NCBI GenBank assembly: GCA_965230195.1 | Contig: OZ245997.1 | Span: 4,340,001-4,404,000 of the forward strand | Source: Putridiphycobacter sp965230195 | Lineage (GTDB): Bacteria > Bacteroidota > Bacteroidia > Flavobacteriales_D > Crocinitomicaceae | Direction of reading: 5' to 3' | Length of the DNA: 64,000 bases | Part shown: positions 30,301 to 40,900 of the stretch, one piece after another | Position numbering within the stretch: position 1 is the stretch's first letter | Layout of the letters: each line of letters opens with the position of its first letter | The notes under the pieces: model-generated | The model's database searches: none | What the model was told of the DNA's origin: nothing | The model's input: the letters and a program-made list of their open reading frames with translations, nothing else | Translations under genes and position numbers: made by a program

Positions 30301-30426
30301 GATAAAAAAATTAACATTATTGAATTACAACAATATATTCAGGAGCAGGTTCAAACAATCTCAAAAGGAGCGCAAACGCCAACCTCAAGAATTGCAAATA
30401 CTCAACTCGACTATCGAATCTGGTAA
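27343..30426 (+). CDS. Exported WD40-repeat caspase-family (C14-like) protease (caspase operon gene 4)
   Basis: The 1027-residue protein has a signal peptide (MYRLITILLLILSFSSLSQ). WD40 repeats fill residues ~22-580; the clearest blades are LSGHNSAVNDVRFTEDGKFF...IIIWNL (~202-232) and FRGHSDMVTDISFHPENSTF...VKVWDF (~515-545). A beta-sandwich linker follows (~650-745). The C-terminal caspase p20-like domain begins near residue 750 (YLVSIGVSKF, AAKDAKDI). Catalytic His831 (VAGHG) and Cys881 (FIDTCHSGE) are both present, followed by a p10-like part (GATIISSSGGTEYAIEGE and GLFTYCLIKGL). It should therefore be an active cysteine protease acting outside the cytoplasm. Its start overlaps the lipoprotein stop by one base (TAATG). 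Prokaryotic caspase-WD40 fusions are known, often cytosolic; the exported version within this operon is unusual. Confidence 0.9.
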   Translation: MYRLITILLLILSFSSLSQREELVVHRTHSSDIELLEFSRSGKFLASLGKNSEIIIWHAKLNRLLTTFYIDDIEIIQNMSFSEDEKTLYVKTKRTVFSYDIAKSKLKDIGHIPLRTNRDKTYYKDKNKNIDLKIKRGIIVKRFSNKRLSLSRFSANSIESKFTSFDVSPDQKYIVAGGEDGSVYVFNYITGVVPIKVLSGHNSAVNDVRFTEDGKFFASAGKDRSIIIWNLNEDFEIENRISSSIYRKNTVIHSPNGNQIFVGDELGYVYEIDMSREFPKINVAKPSKHSINKIICSETTHNYFLATSNNEVLKKISPLSPETIQRFRFKQYPVKNTKSLLFQSLNVYQPPFSEVELIGFSPDHKNIIYSGSSDNPNISVYDLIDHKQTKLYKFENWDNFNQVSFIDDSTIIGNVKNKKVLYFWQKQGDQYFYKTDTLPFDIIEFVKIDNNNIWLNSTLYGQFRYNLSSRIFKNEMSNNYKKVFRHKDYMVMIDFSNAIIFYNLKTRKKYFTFRGHSDMVTDISFHPENSTFVTSSYDGTVKVWDFEKKSLITTIIPFKNRDFIFITKENYYLISKGAINEFGFKYKDQYFYPDLFDIKYNRPDIVLKTIGVTNKDMISAFYKVYLKRLKKLNYTEDQLEQGSERHVPEVEISNLLNLPSKTENTHLDIELYAHDSKYKLEKINIWVNGVAIYGVKGYDISSEQTKEFRKKFTIPLANGKNKIEFGVFNIKGAASYKKTFKILNTGEVYEPNLYLVSIGVSKFKDAGFNLNYAAKDAKDIVNTFKGSKSFNQIFVQQYTDEEVTIENIQKAKKFLQRASINDMVIVFVAGHGVLDENFDYFYASHSMDFQNPKLKGIPYEMIEGLVDNLKALKKLLFIDTCHSGELEKDEVERTVGLKDKERAKDIIFRSGAGVDVKAKDGSGLGLQNTNELLKSKFNDMRKGTGATIISSSGGTEYAIEGEEWKNGLFTYCLIKGLKEKEADFNRDKKINIIELQQYIQEQVQTISKGAQTPTSRIANTQLDYRIW

Positions 30427-30613
30427 ACATTTAATTCATTTATTATTAACAACTTATTAATCTAAATAATATTTTCAACCCAGTTAATATTCAAGGTTAA
30501 CACTCTGTTTTATTTGGTTTTAGTGCTCTAACAACAGGAATCAAATATTTTTTAGAAAAAAGTGTTTAATTTTAATCAGAAATAGCTCGTATTTCTCCTT
30601 TTTTAGTCTATTT

Positions 30614-30642
30614 TTGACTTTAATTTTTTTGTTTTAATTTTG
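30614..30642 (+). promoter_or_regulatory. Promoter of the second type B secretion operon
   Basis: TTG at 30614-30616 and TAATTTTG at 30635-30642 are separated by 18 nt, close to the -33/-7 spacing of Bacteroidota promoters. Transcription would start near 30649, about 14 nt before the ATG. The remaining ~190 bp of this intergenic gap is AT-rich, and I see nothing else in it. Confidence 0.6.
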
Positions 30643-30662
30643 TAAAAACTTAGAAACTGTAC

Positions 30663-32858
30663 ATGAAGCATATAGTGGCATTATTCTTATTGTTCTCAAC
30701 TTATGGTGCTCTAGCTTCAGACTTAACAATTGGTCCTTCCATTACATCTCCCGTTTCCGGATGTAATTTAACAAGCTCGGAAACTGTAAAAATCACCATT
30801 ATAAATGCTGATATAGTAGCCTATTCAGGGACTTTTGACGTCAGTTACACTATTGGAGCAACCACTGTTACCGAAAGCATTACAGTACCATTACTACCTA
30901 CCAGTACCACATATATCTATGAATTCTCAACGGATGCTGATTTGAGTGCCTGTGGCGTTTATGATATACAATTTGTGGTTTCAGATGCAGGTGATACCAA
31001 CCCTAACAATGATACTTTAAATGTACAGGTGACTAATGACTGTACAGCAGATCCCGGTACATTCTCGGGCCCGGGCAGTGTTTGTGTTCTTGGTAATTCA
31101 GGTACAATCGATCTGATTGGAAATAATGGCGTAATTAATGACTGGGAAATCAGTACAGATGGCGGTAACTCCTGGAATTCTTTATCCAATACCACAAGCA
31201 GTCAGTCGTATCTTGATTTGACCATGAATACTGACTACAGAGTGATATATAGTACACTTTACAATTATTGTCCGGACGACACAATATACTATAGTATTAC
31301 GGTAGATCAGGCCAGTATTGGTGGAACGGTCACCAGTGACTCAATACATTGTGATACTATTTTCCCAACGGTTCTTTACCTTAACGGTTATTCTGGACAG
31401 GTATTAAACTGGCAGGTTTCATTAAACGGAGGTGCAACTTATTCCGACTGGGTAAATCCTTATGATACACTTCTGTATACCGAACTATCTCAAAATTTTC
31501 AGTTTTTTGCTATAGTTGAAAATGGTTCCTGCCCTCAGGATTCCTCTAATGTTGTCAACATCTCTTACATACCAGGATCATCAGCCGGAGATATCCTTGG
31601 ACCGGATACTTTATGCACAGGTGAAACATCAGCCCAATATGAACTCTCAGGAGACAATGGCAATATACTCAGCTGGTCAACCAGTATTGATAATGGCACA
31701 AATTGGACTAACCTTCCCGGCCCCTCTTCTCCAATGGAAATTAATAATATTACACAAAATACACTCTTTCAGGTTATTGTTCAGGAGGGAGCCTGTCCAA
31801 TGGATACAACCTTTTTTTCAGTTGATGTAATACCCAATTCTGACGCAGGAAATGTGATAGGAGAAATGGATTTTTGTGATACCATTAATATGGGAACAAT
31901 ATCCACCAGTGGTTTTAATGGTGATATACTGGGCTGGATTTCAACTACCGACGGAGGTGATAATTTCACTAACATTCCAGTAATAAATGATAGTATTACT
32001 TATAATAATCTCAATACATCAACCTCTTACGCTGTTATTACACAATACCTGAACTGTCCGGCAGATACTTCAGGTTTAATTGATATTAATGTATTTGACA
32101 ACTCCAATGCAGGAACAATTACAGCGATAGATTCTGCTTGTCCTACATCAGACATTATCTGGTTAGTTGCTCAAAACTATACAGGAGATATTCTGGATTG
32201 GGAATTTTCAATTGATGATGGACAGTTGTGGCAATCAGGGTTTAATACGTCTGACAGCTTTGCTCAGATCGGACTCAATCAATCTGTTCTCTATCGGATC
32301 ATAGTTCAGGAAGGAACTTGCGATCCTGACACTGCTTACCATTCTATCGATATCTTGCCATCTCAGTCAACCGTTCAGCAAACGGATACACTTTATTTTG
32401 GTGAATCAATCCAGTTAACTGCACTTGATGGGGTGTCTTACCTATGGCATCCTGATGAATATATCTCTGATATCACTATTCAAAACCCGGTCTTCTCTCC
32501 TGTTTCTGACCTTACCTACTCTGTTGAAATTACAAATGAATATGGTTGTTCCGACACCTCTTTCTACCATATTATAGTGGTAGATAATCCTTTTGGAGTC
32601 ACTCCGTCTAATCTTGTCACGCCAAATGGTGATGGCAAAAATGAAAACTGGATTATTGAAAACATAGAATTATACACCTCAAATTCAGTAGTGGTATTTG
32701 ATGCCTACGGGCAAATTATTCATAAAAGCTCACCATACCTAAACGATTGGAATTTAAACACTAGTAATGTTCCGGATGGTACTTATTACTACGTAATCGA
32801 ACTTAATTCTTCGATTCCCGTAATTAAAGGAACATTTACAGTCATGGATTCTAAATGA
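30663..32858 (+). CDS. T9SS type B cargo with Ig-like repeats
   Basis: The 731-residue protein has a signal peptide (KHIVALFLLFSTYGALA), then a CARDB-like first domain (about 20-120; VKITIINADIVAYSGTFDVS and a late NDTLNVQV). About six ~80-residue repeats follow, each with a GxIxxWexSxDxGxxW pattern and paired cysteines. A short sandwich (SIQLTALDGVSYLWHPD) precedes the C-terminal type B sorting domain (VTPNGDGKNENWIIENIELY, VFDAYGQIIHKS, PDGTYYYVIEL). The protein should be exported through T9SS. Its stop overlaps the following PorP/SprF-SPOR gene by 4 nt, which suggests a cargo-partner pair. Confidence 0.88.
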   Translation: MKHIVALFLLFSTYGALASDLTIGPSITSPVSGCNLTSSETVKITIINADIVAYSGTFDVSYTIGATTVTESITVPLLPTSTTYIYEFSTDADLSACGVYDIQFVVSDAGDTNPNNDTLNVQVTNDCTADPGTFSGPGSVCVLGNSGTIDLIGNNGVINDWEISTDGGNSWNSLSNTTSSQSYLDLTMNTDYRVIYSTLYNYCPDDTIYYSITVDQASIGGTVTSDSIHCDTIFPTVLYLNGYSGQVLNWQVSLNGGATYSDWVNPYDTLLYTELSQNFQFFAIVENGSCPQDSSNVVNISYIPGSSAGDILGPDTLCTGETSAQYELSGDNGNILSWSTSIDNGTNWTNLPGPSSPMEINNITQNTLFQVIVQEGACPMDTTFFSVDVIPNSDAGNVIGEMDFCDTINMGTISTSGFNGDILGWISTTDGGDNFTNIPVINDSITYNNLNTSTSYAVITQYLNCPADTSGLIDINVFDNSNAGTITAIDSACPTSDIIWLVAQNYTGDILDWEFSIDDGQLWQSGFNTSDSFAQIGLNQSVLYRIIVQEGTCDPDTAYHSIDILPSQSTVQQTDTLYFGESIQLTALDGVSYLWHPDEYISDITIQNPVFSPVSDLTYSVEITNEYGCSDTSFYHIIVVDNPFGVTPSNLVTPNGDGKNENWIIENIELYTSNSVVVFDAYGQIIHKSSPYLNDWNLNTSNVPDGTYYYVIELNSSIPVIKGTFTVMDSK

Positions 32859-34432
32859 AATTGAGCATCAGACATATCACTGTTATTCTTGTTTTTTTAA
32901 CAGGGTTCTCCGGTTATTCCCAACAGGAAATACTGTATCAACACAATTATATTAATCCATTCATATATAATCCGGGTTATGCCGGTTTATCAGGGTTAAC
33001 GGATATTATGTTAATCAGAAACCAAAAATGGTCAGATTTTGACGGCGGGCTCACTGCCAACCTATTATCAATAAGTACTCCACTCAGGAAAGGTAATTCT
33101 TCATTAGGTTTTAAACTCAACAATGAGAGTATTGGTATTACCAGCAAAATCAAAGCTCATCTGGCCTATGCCTATCAAATTAACCTTACTGATGAAATGA
33201 TTCTACAACCGGGCGTTTCAATTGGTGTTGTTGATCAAAGAATAGATTTGAATTCTGTTGTTGTTTCCGAAAGTGATCCAATCTTTTCTAATGGGTACGG
33301 GAATAAAAAGTCTGCATTTGATGCCAGCTTTGGTCTTTTTTATGGATTCAGACAATTTTACCTGGGAGTATCCGTACCGCAACTTTTAGGAAATAAACTT
33401 AATTTTTCGGAAACCGACCTTGTAACTTACCAGCTCGAAAGACAATATATTTTTAATACGGGTTATAAATTTAATATTAACGATAAATTGCGAATTCAAC
33501 CCGATATATTAGCAATCCACTCACCCGGATTACCCTTCCACTACTCCACTTCCGTTATTGCTGAAATGTCGAAAATAGGATGGGTTGGTGTAACATATAA
33601 AAGTGATTATGCTGTTGGTACTAATATCGGTTTTAATTTCATTAAAAATCTTAAAGTAGGATTGGCATATGATCTGAAATTAAATGAAATTGCATCTTTA
33701 TCAAATAGCAATAACTTTGAAATTGCACTCATGTACTCAATACCTACAAAGCAAAACGTACCAAAAACCAATGCAGGTATTGACAGTGTAAAAATTGAAC
33801 AGATTACAAAAGCACATGAAGTTAAGGACTCGATTTTAAACTCTACCATTGACAGTTTATCAACTGAAATTGAGATAAAAGAAATGGAAAACAAAGTTTT
33901 AGCGGACGAAAACATTATACTAAAAGAGAATCCTGAGGTAATTTATATTGAAAAAGATTCCTCAGATGTTGTTGAATCTAAAGACAGATTTATAGAAACG
34001 CCTGATGAAATAGTGATTAATGATACGCCTGATACAAGTCAGCAAACTGAACCTGTAATTGAAAACCACATTAAAATTGAGCAGGAAAAAACCTCAAAGG
34101 AATTTCCTGTCACCAGCATTCAAACACAAAGTATAAAAGTCAAGGACGATTTCTTTGTTGAACTCTTAAATAACGAAGTTTCACCAAATGGATATTATGT
34201 TGTTTCAGGGTCTTATTCTACAAAAGAAAAAGCTGAGGAAATTTCGAACTCAGCAAAAAAGAAATTTCCTGAAACAAGAATTATAGTTAATCAGCGAAAT
34301 GATGCTTATTATATTGTATTGTATTACTCACCTGATATCGGTGGTGTAATTGAAGCTTTAATGCTCTCGCACAGTATTGGACATAAGGATTTTTCGAAAG
34401 CCTGGGCATTGAATTACTTCAAAAAAAATTAA
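32855..34432 (+). CDS. PorP/SprF-family protein fused to a C-terminal SPOR domain
   Basis: The 525-residue protein has a signal peptide ending GYSQ. The PorP/SprF barrel (about 23-310) begins with the family hallmark QQEILYQHNYINPFIYNPGY and ends in FEIALMYSIPT. A ~120-residue acidic, probably helical linker follows (VKIEQITKAHEVKD, ENKVLADENIIL). Residues ~440-520 form a SPOR domain (GYYVVSGSYSTKEKAEEIS, then RIIVNQRNDAYYIVLYYS). SPOR domains bind peptidoglycan strands lacking stem peptides. Ordinary PorP/SprF proteins are ~300 residues without this part. The domain would lie in the periplasm and could tether the barrel to the wall. It is coupled (ATGA) to the 731-residue cargo upstream. Confidence 0.88.
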   Translation: MKLSIRHITVILVFLTGFSGYSQQEILYQHNYINPFIYNPGYAGLSGLTDIMLIRNQKWSDFDGGLTANLLSISTPLRKGNSSLGFKLNNESIGITSKIKAHLAYAYQINLTDEMILQPGVSIGVVDQRIDLNSVVVSESDPIFSNGYGNKKSAFDASFGLFYGFRQFYLGVSVPQLLGNKLNFSETDLVTYQLERQYIFNTGYKFNINDKLRIQPDILAIHSPGLPFHYSTSVIAEMSKIGWVGVTYKSDYAVGTNIGFNFIKNLKVGLAYDLKLNEIASLSNSNNFEIALMYSIPTKQNVPKTNAGIDSVKIEQITKAHEVKDSILNSTIDSLSTEIEIKEMENKVLADENIILKENPEVIYIEKDSSDVVESKDRFIETPDEIVINDTPDTSQQTEPVIENHIKIEQEKTSKEFPVTSIQTQSIKVKDDFFVELLNNEVSPNGYYVVSGSYSTKEKAEEISNSAKKKFPETRIIVNQRNDAYYIVLYYSPDIGGVIEALMLSHSIGHKDFSKAWALNYFKKN

Positions 34433-34482
34433 ACGGTAAACCAAAGCAATAAAACTTTCGTCTACTGATTAGAATATTTAAA

Positions 34483-34905
34483 ATGAGAAAATTAATTCTA
34501 CTATCAATTGTATTCATTAGCTGTACGGTATACTGTCAAACTGATTCTGAATGGGTTTTATTTAACTCGGTTTCAGGGGTAGAGTTCTATAAAAAAGAAA
34601 CTGCCTGTACACCTGAAAATATACCAAATCAAAAGGGTATTCTAATAAAAATTATTAACACCAATCAGTCGGAAGTAGAGGTTTCGTGGGAATTGAATGT
34701 ATGGTATGATGGTGTTCAGCATAAAGCCGATATTAAAGATGGTGAAAATGAGTATAAAATTTCATTAAGAGCAGGTGCTTCAACTCAAGGCTCGTGCGAT
34801 ATTCCAAATGGTGCGCTCTATATATTCAAAGAATTTACTACATTTAAAGGTGGTGCGGTAATGACCAAATTTGAATTTGATAATTTAAAGCTATTAAAAG
34901 ACTAA
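34483..34905 (+). CDS. Small secreted protein of unknown function
   Basis: The 140-residue protein has a signal peptide (MRKLILLSIVFISCTVYCQ). The mature part is strand-rich with two cysteines that could pair (TACTPENI and GSCDIPNG), a central VSWELNVWYDG strand, and GALYIFKEFTTFKGG near the end. It resembles a single Ig-like sandwich, but I do not recognise the family. A gap of 50 nt separates it from the PorP-SPOR gene, and no bases separate it from the SprB-like gene, so it is probably in the same operon and may be an accessory of the adhesin. Confidence 0.7.
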   Translation: MRKLILLSIVFISCTVYCQTDSEWVLFNSVSGVEFYKKETACTPENIPNQKGILIKIINTNQSEVEVSWELNVWYDGVQHKADIKDGENEYKISLRAGASTQGSCDIPNGALYIFKEFTTFKGGAVMTKFEFDNLKLLKD

Positions 34906-37900
34906 ATGATGACTACCGTCTTTTCCATAATAAGGAATTTAGTAATTTGTTCCTTTTTGTTGTTTGTGAGCCATACGGCAATTTCACAATCAATAAGCGT
35001 CAGCGCATCAAATCTCTTTTTACCATGCGGAGGTGGATCCATTCAATTGGATGCAGTTGGTACAACATCATCAACAATATTTGGAGATGATTTTAACGCT
35101 GGTGTACTAACCTCCGGTTGGACAACTGGACCTGCAGCGCAATTTAACAATCCGTGTGGTGCTGCTCTTGACGGGTCAACTTACTTATGGATGGGACCTG
35201 GTACATCTGCTCCAAGAGAGCTGGTGACTTCTAATCTGGATGTTTCATGTGGTGGAACAATTTGCTTTGATTTTAAATTCATGTGTGAATACTGTGGGGA
35301 TTCTGCACCATGTGAGGGAGCAGACTTTTACAATGAAGGTGTCAGTCTTCAATATTCAACAAATGGCGGTACGGTTTGGACTGATATAGCATACTTTGCT
35401 CCAAATGGTAATTTATTAACCAACTATCCCGGTGCCGGTGCTTCCAGTCCGGTGGCTTTTGGGGCAACTAACTTTACCACATGGGATAATTATTGCTTTG
35501 CAATACCGGCGGGAGCCTTTACTGCAACAACACAATTCCGGTTATTCCAGTGGGGATCGTCCGGAAGTAACTATGACCACTGGGGAATAGACAATTTTAT
35601 TATTACAACTATACCTTGTTCCCCTTTTTATTATGATTGGGAACATTTACCAGGTTTCCCTGATGCTGCAAGTATCACCGCTAATGTAACAACGACAACT
35701 ACTTTTATAGCCCACTATACTGATGGTACTATCACTTATACAGACTCTGTTACAGTTGATGTTGACAATCTCGAAATAGACGTAGTGACCATAACTCCGG
35801 AAACATGCTATGGGGTGAATGACGCTAGCATTTCAACCACTATGGTCAATGGAGTTGCACCATTTACTTACAACTTGTCCGGTCCGGTCACCTCCAGTAA
35901 TTCAACAGGAACCTTTAATAATCTTCAGGCAGGCTTATATGTCCTGCAAATTAGTGATAATTCCGGCTGTAATACTTCCTACAACTTTACCATGCCTTCA
36001 GGGCCTTCATGTTGTGTGGTTACTGCAACCGGTGTTAATCCAACGTGTAATGGATTTACAGACGGAAGCATACAATCTATTCCTTCAGGCGGAATTCCTG
36101 CCTATACTTATCAGTGGTATGATATATCAAATGTACCATTAGCAGGTCAGGTCAGCCAAAGTCTTTCCAATGTAGGAGACGGAACATATATCGTTGAAAT
36201 TACAGATATTTCAGGTTGTGTAAACAGAGATACAGTAACATTAGCTGCCCCTACAGCTTTAGGCGGCAATCTTCAAACTTCTCAAATTAACTGTTATGGA
36301 TTGTGTGATGCTTCAGTTGAATTTACAGGAGCCACAGGAGGTGTACCTAACTATAGTTACTCACTTAACGGTGGTTCTTATCAGGCTTCCGGACTTTTCA
36401 GTAATTTATGTCAGGGAAATTATACCGTTACCTTAAAAGATGGAAATAATTGTACTACTGCGTTAAGTTCAACAGTAACAGAACCAACCGACCTGTTTTT
36501 AGTTGATACCTTAATTAACAATGAAATCTGCAACTTTGGTGCTGCAGATGGGGAAATTTACATTGAAGGAATTGGTGGTACACCAGGATACACCTATGAC
36601 ATTGGTGGAACGATTAACAATACAGGAATATATACCGGATTGACCTCTGGTACTTATATGGCTTATGTCACTGACCTGGCTGGTTGTACAGATTCTCTTC
36701 AGGTTGTTCTGCCACTATCAGTTGGACCTAACCCTGTCATTGATTATCAACAAGATGTCCTTTGTGCAGGTGGGATTAATGGAGTTGTTGTAATTGTTGT
36801 ATCAATTTCAACCGGAACCCCTCCATTCCTTTATGACCTTAATAATACAGGTGCCGCACCATCAAACACATTTAACGTAAATGCCGGTAACCATACCGTT
36901 GACGTTTATGATGCCAATAACTGTACAGGATCTGTAAGCTTTTCGATCAGTCAACCAACAGTATTATCATACACTACCACTCAAACGGATGCACTTTGTA
37001 ATACCAGTTGTGACGGAACAATTACGGTAAATGCATCTGGTGCCACACCACCTTACGAGTACAGTTCAGATGGAGGGCTTAGCTTTCAAACATCAAACGT
37101 TCTAACTAATCTTTGCCCTGGTAATATCAATGTACTGGTCAGAGATGCTAATGGATGTTTAGCGAACTCTGTAGTAAACATTGGTTCACCTCCGGCACTA
37201 AGTTCATCACATTCTTTTGTTGACCCTACCTGTTATAATGGCTGTGACGGTTCAATAACATTTGGTTTAACATCAGGGGGAACTGGTCCTTATACCTATA
37301 GTATCGATAATGGACAAACCTATCAAAACAGTCCTTTTTTCATCAACTTATGCGCTGGCATTTATGACCTTATTGCAAGAGATGCAAATGGTTGTGAATT
37401 TTTAATGAGTGGTGTTAGTTTAACTAACCCGGCTCAAATTACTTTTAATGACATTAATAATGTCAGCTCAAACTGTGGATTTAATAATGGTTCGTTTGAA
37501 GTTCAGGCCCAAAATGGTGTAGGTGCTTATACTTATACTATTGACAACGGGGTCAATACTCAGCCAACAGGAAACTTTACCAACCTCTTTTCAGGGCTTT
37601 ATACTGTTATTGCAACAGATGCTAATGGATGTCAGGATTCAACAGAAGAAGCAATAAGCGATCTGGAAATTCAAACCGCTCTGGATTCAACACATGATGT
37701 GACCTGCTATGGTGGAACTGATGGTGGCGTCTGGGTGAGTATTGTCAACGGTTTACCTCCAATTAATTTTACACTTGACAGTATTTATTTTCAAAATACA
37801 GGAGATTTTGACGGGATGATGAACCCAAGTGTGGAATTAGCAGCGGGAACCCACTTTGTTATTATTCATGACAGTGGTAACTGCAGTGATTTTTATGAAT

Positions 37901-40900
37901 TTGTCATTAATCAGCCAGATAGTATAACCTATGTTCTGAATACAACAAATACATCATGTATTGACAGTAATAATGCCACAATTACATTCACCAATGTTTT
38001 AGGTGGTGATGGAGGGCCGTACTCTTACAGCATTGATTCCGGTGCGACTTATCAAAACTCTAACCTCTTTACAGGACTCGCGCCGGGAGTATACAATACA
38101 ATAGCAATGGATGGCAACGGGTGTACATCAGGAATGCAAGTTACAATTGGTACACCTGACTCAATAAATATCAGCCTTAACCCTAACGATTTATTATGTT
38201 ATGGTGTTAACTCAGGTAGTTTAATTGTTGTTGCACAGGGTGGCTCAGGACCATATTCATATGATATTGGTACGGCTAATAATACCACGGGAATATTTAC
38301 CATGCTGGCAGCCGGAAACTATAATATTACTGTAACCGATAATAATGGCTGTGTAAAAGATACCATGCAGGTAATTAATCAACCGGACACTATTACAGTT
38401 GCCTTGACTGTAGCAGATAATTTATGCTTTGGAGATTGTGGTGGGCAGGTTATTGCTGCTACATTAGGTGGAACACCTCCGTATTTGTATAGTGGGGATA
38501 ATGGTGTAAGTCAGCAATCATCTGATACCATTACCGATTTGTGCGCCGGAATTCATACTATTCAGGTAGAAGATTTTAACAATTGTACCTATACCGTCAA
38601 TCAGGTTATTTCCGATCCTGCAGACCTTCAACTGAACCTGGTTGGTGTTAATTCAATTTGCGGCACCAATAATGGTAGTATTACTGCTAATGAGATGGGT
38701 GGAACCGGGCCATTTGAATACGCCATCAGTACCGATAATGGCATCACCTTTTCAGCGCCCTCTTCCGTAAACTTATTTAGCAATCTGGCACCTGGCTATT
38801 ATATTGTAAAAGTAATCGATTTTAATCTTTGCGAAACCGAAGAGTCAATTATACTCACAGGGGATCCTCTACCGACAATAGATTTCATACAAACCACTGA
38901 TATTTTATGTAATGGTGATACTGATGGTCAGATTATCGTAACCAGTGGATTAGGGGTAGGTGTTCATACCTATAGTATTAATAGTGTTGACTATTTTGCC
39001 AACGATACTTTTATGAATCTTGCAGCTGGAAATTATGACGTATATGTACAGGATGGAAACGGATGTATTGTTCAGTCTTCAACTGTGATATCTGAACCAC
39101 CTGCCTTAGTGAATAATCCTTCAGTAACTAACCTGACCTGTAATGGAAACTTTACCGGTGAAATATCAATTGTACCGGTTGGTGGAAGTCCGAACTATCA
39201 ATACAGCATTGATAACGGCACTTCCTATCAGTCATTTGGATTGTACTCAAACCTGGCAGCAAATGCCTATACTACAATTGTTGCTGATAATAATGGTTGC
39301 ACTGACACAGTTATTGTAAATATTACTGAACCTACTCCACTTGATACTAATGTTTCAATAACAAATGTCACTTGTTTTGGAGACTGTGACGGTGCTATTG
39401 ATCTGGATCCATCAGGAGGTACAGCCCCATTAACTTTCCAATGGACAGGTAATATTGCGGGAGTCAATGATCCTGTTGCTACCAATGTCTGCGCCGGATT
39501 ATATGATGCCATTATTACTGATGGTAACGGATGTATTCTCAACGTTCAGGGATTACAGGTTAGCGAACCACCTTTACTATCAATAACAAATGTACTTGCA
39601 ACTGACGACTCATGCTACAATGCCTGCGGGGGAATTATTGAAATCAACTCCCCTACCGCTACGGTATTTGAAATTACCAATAACGGTAACAGTACCACTA
39701 ACGCTACAGGTATATTCAATGCCTTATGTGAAGGAAATTATGATGTTTTGGTAACTGATGCTGCCGGATGTACTGCAACCTCGAATACTACAATTTCGGG
39801 TCCTGACTCATTACAGGGAATGCCTCCTAGTAACTGGACAAATATTTGCTTTGGAACCGATATCAATGTGACTTCAGGCTTTACACAAGGTGGAACCCCT
39901 CCTTATAATTTTGACTGGGTGGATAGTGATGGTTTTTTATATCCGGGAGTCAGTACTTTCCCTTACACAGCCAACCAAACCGACACAGTAACATTTACCT
40001 ATATTATTACTGATGCTAATGGTTGCCAGGCTGGTCCATATTCCTATTATATTACCACTTCCGATCCGCTTACTGTGGATGCAGGACTGAATGATTCTAT
40101 CTGCGAAGGAGAAACGGTAGAACTCACTGCTGTAGCAAGTGGTGGACAATTAGATGACATAGGCAATGGTCTGGACTATCATTACCTTTGGAATACCGGA
40201 CCAAATGATACACTTGCCAGTGTTAGTGTAAGCCCTTCTGCTACTACAGACTATATCATCACAGTGACAGATTTCTGTCAGGATGTAGTAACAGATACTG
40301 TGAGAGTGGTCATATTTGAAGACCCTACCCCAATAATTGAAGGTGATACCTCTGCATGTGCCCCTTATACCTCTAACCTGGTTAATTTAAATCATATGCC
40401 TGGATCAACCTGTGAATGGATTTTTAGCAATGGTGCCACTTCCAATGATTGCTCAGGAGCAAATGTAGTATTTGATATCCCTGGTTGCTATGATGTTACC
40501 TTAAATGTCACCAGTGCCGACGGATGTCAGGGATCATCAACAGCTCAAAATGTAGTTTGCATCAACCCGGTTCCGGTAGCACAATTTGAATATGAGCCGA
40601 TAAAACCTGTAGTCAGTGATGGTCAGATAGAATTTACCAATACCTCTGAAAATGCCAGCCTGTTTTATTGGGATTTCGAGCGATTCGGATTTTCATTTGA
40701 AAGAGATCCAGTTTTAGAATTTGACCTTCAGGAAGAAACTATCTTTCAGGTCTGTCTTGATGCTACCTCTGCTTTTGGATGTGAAGACGATACCTGTCAG
40801 TTTATCATCATTCAGGATGATTTATTATTCTATGTGCCTAATGCTTTTACTCCGGATGATGGTAGTGTAAACTCGTTGTTTACTCCAATATTTACCTCCG

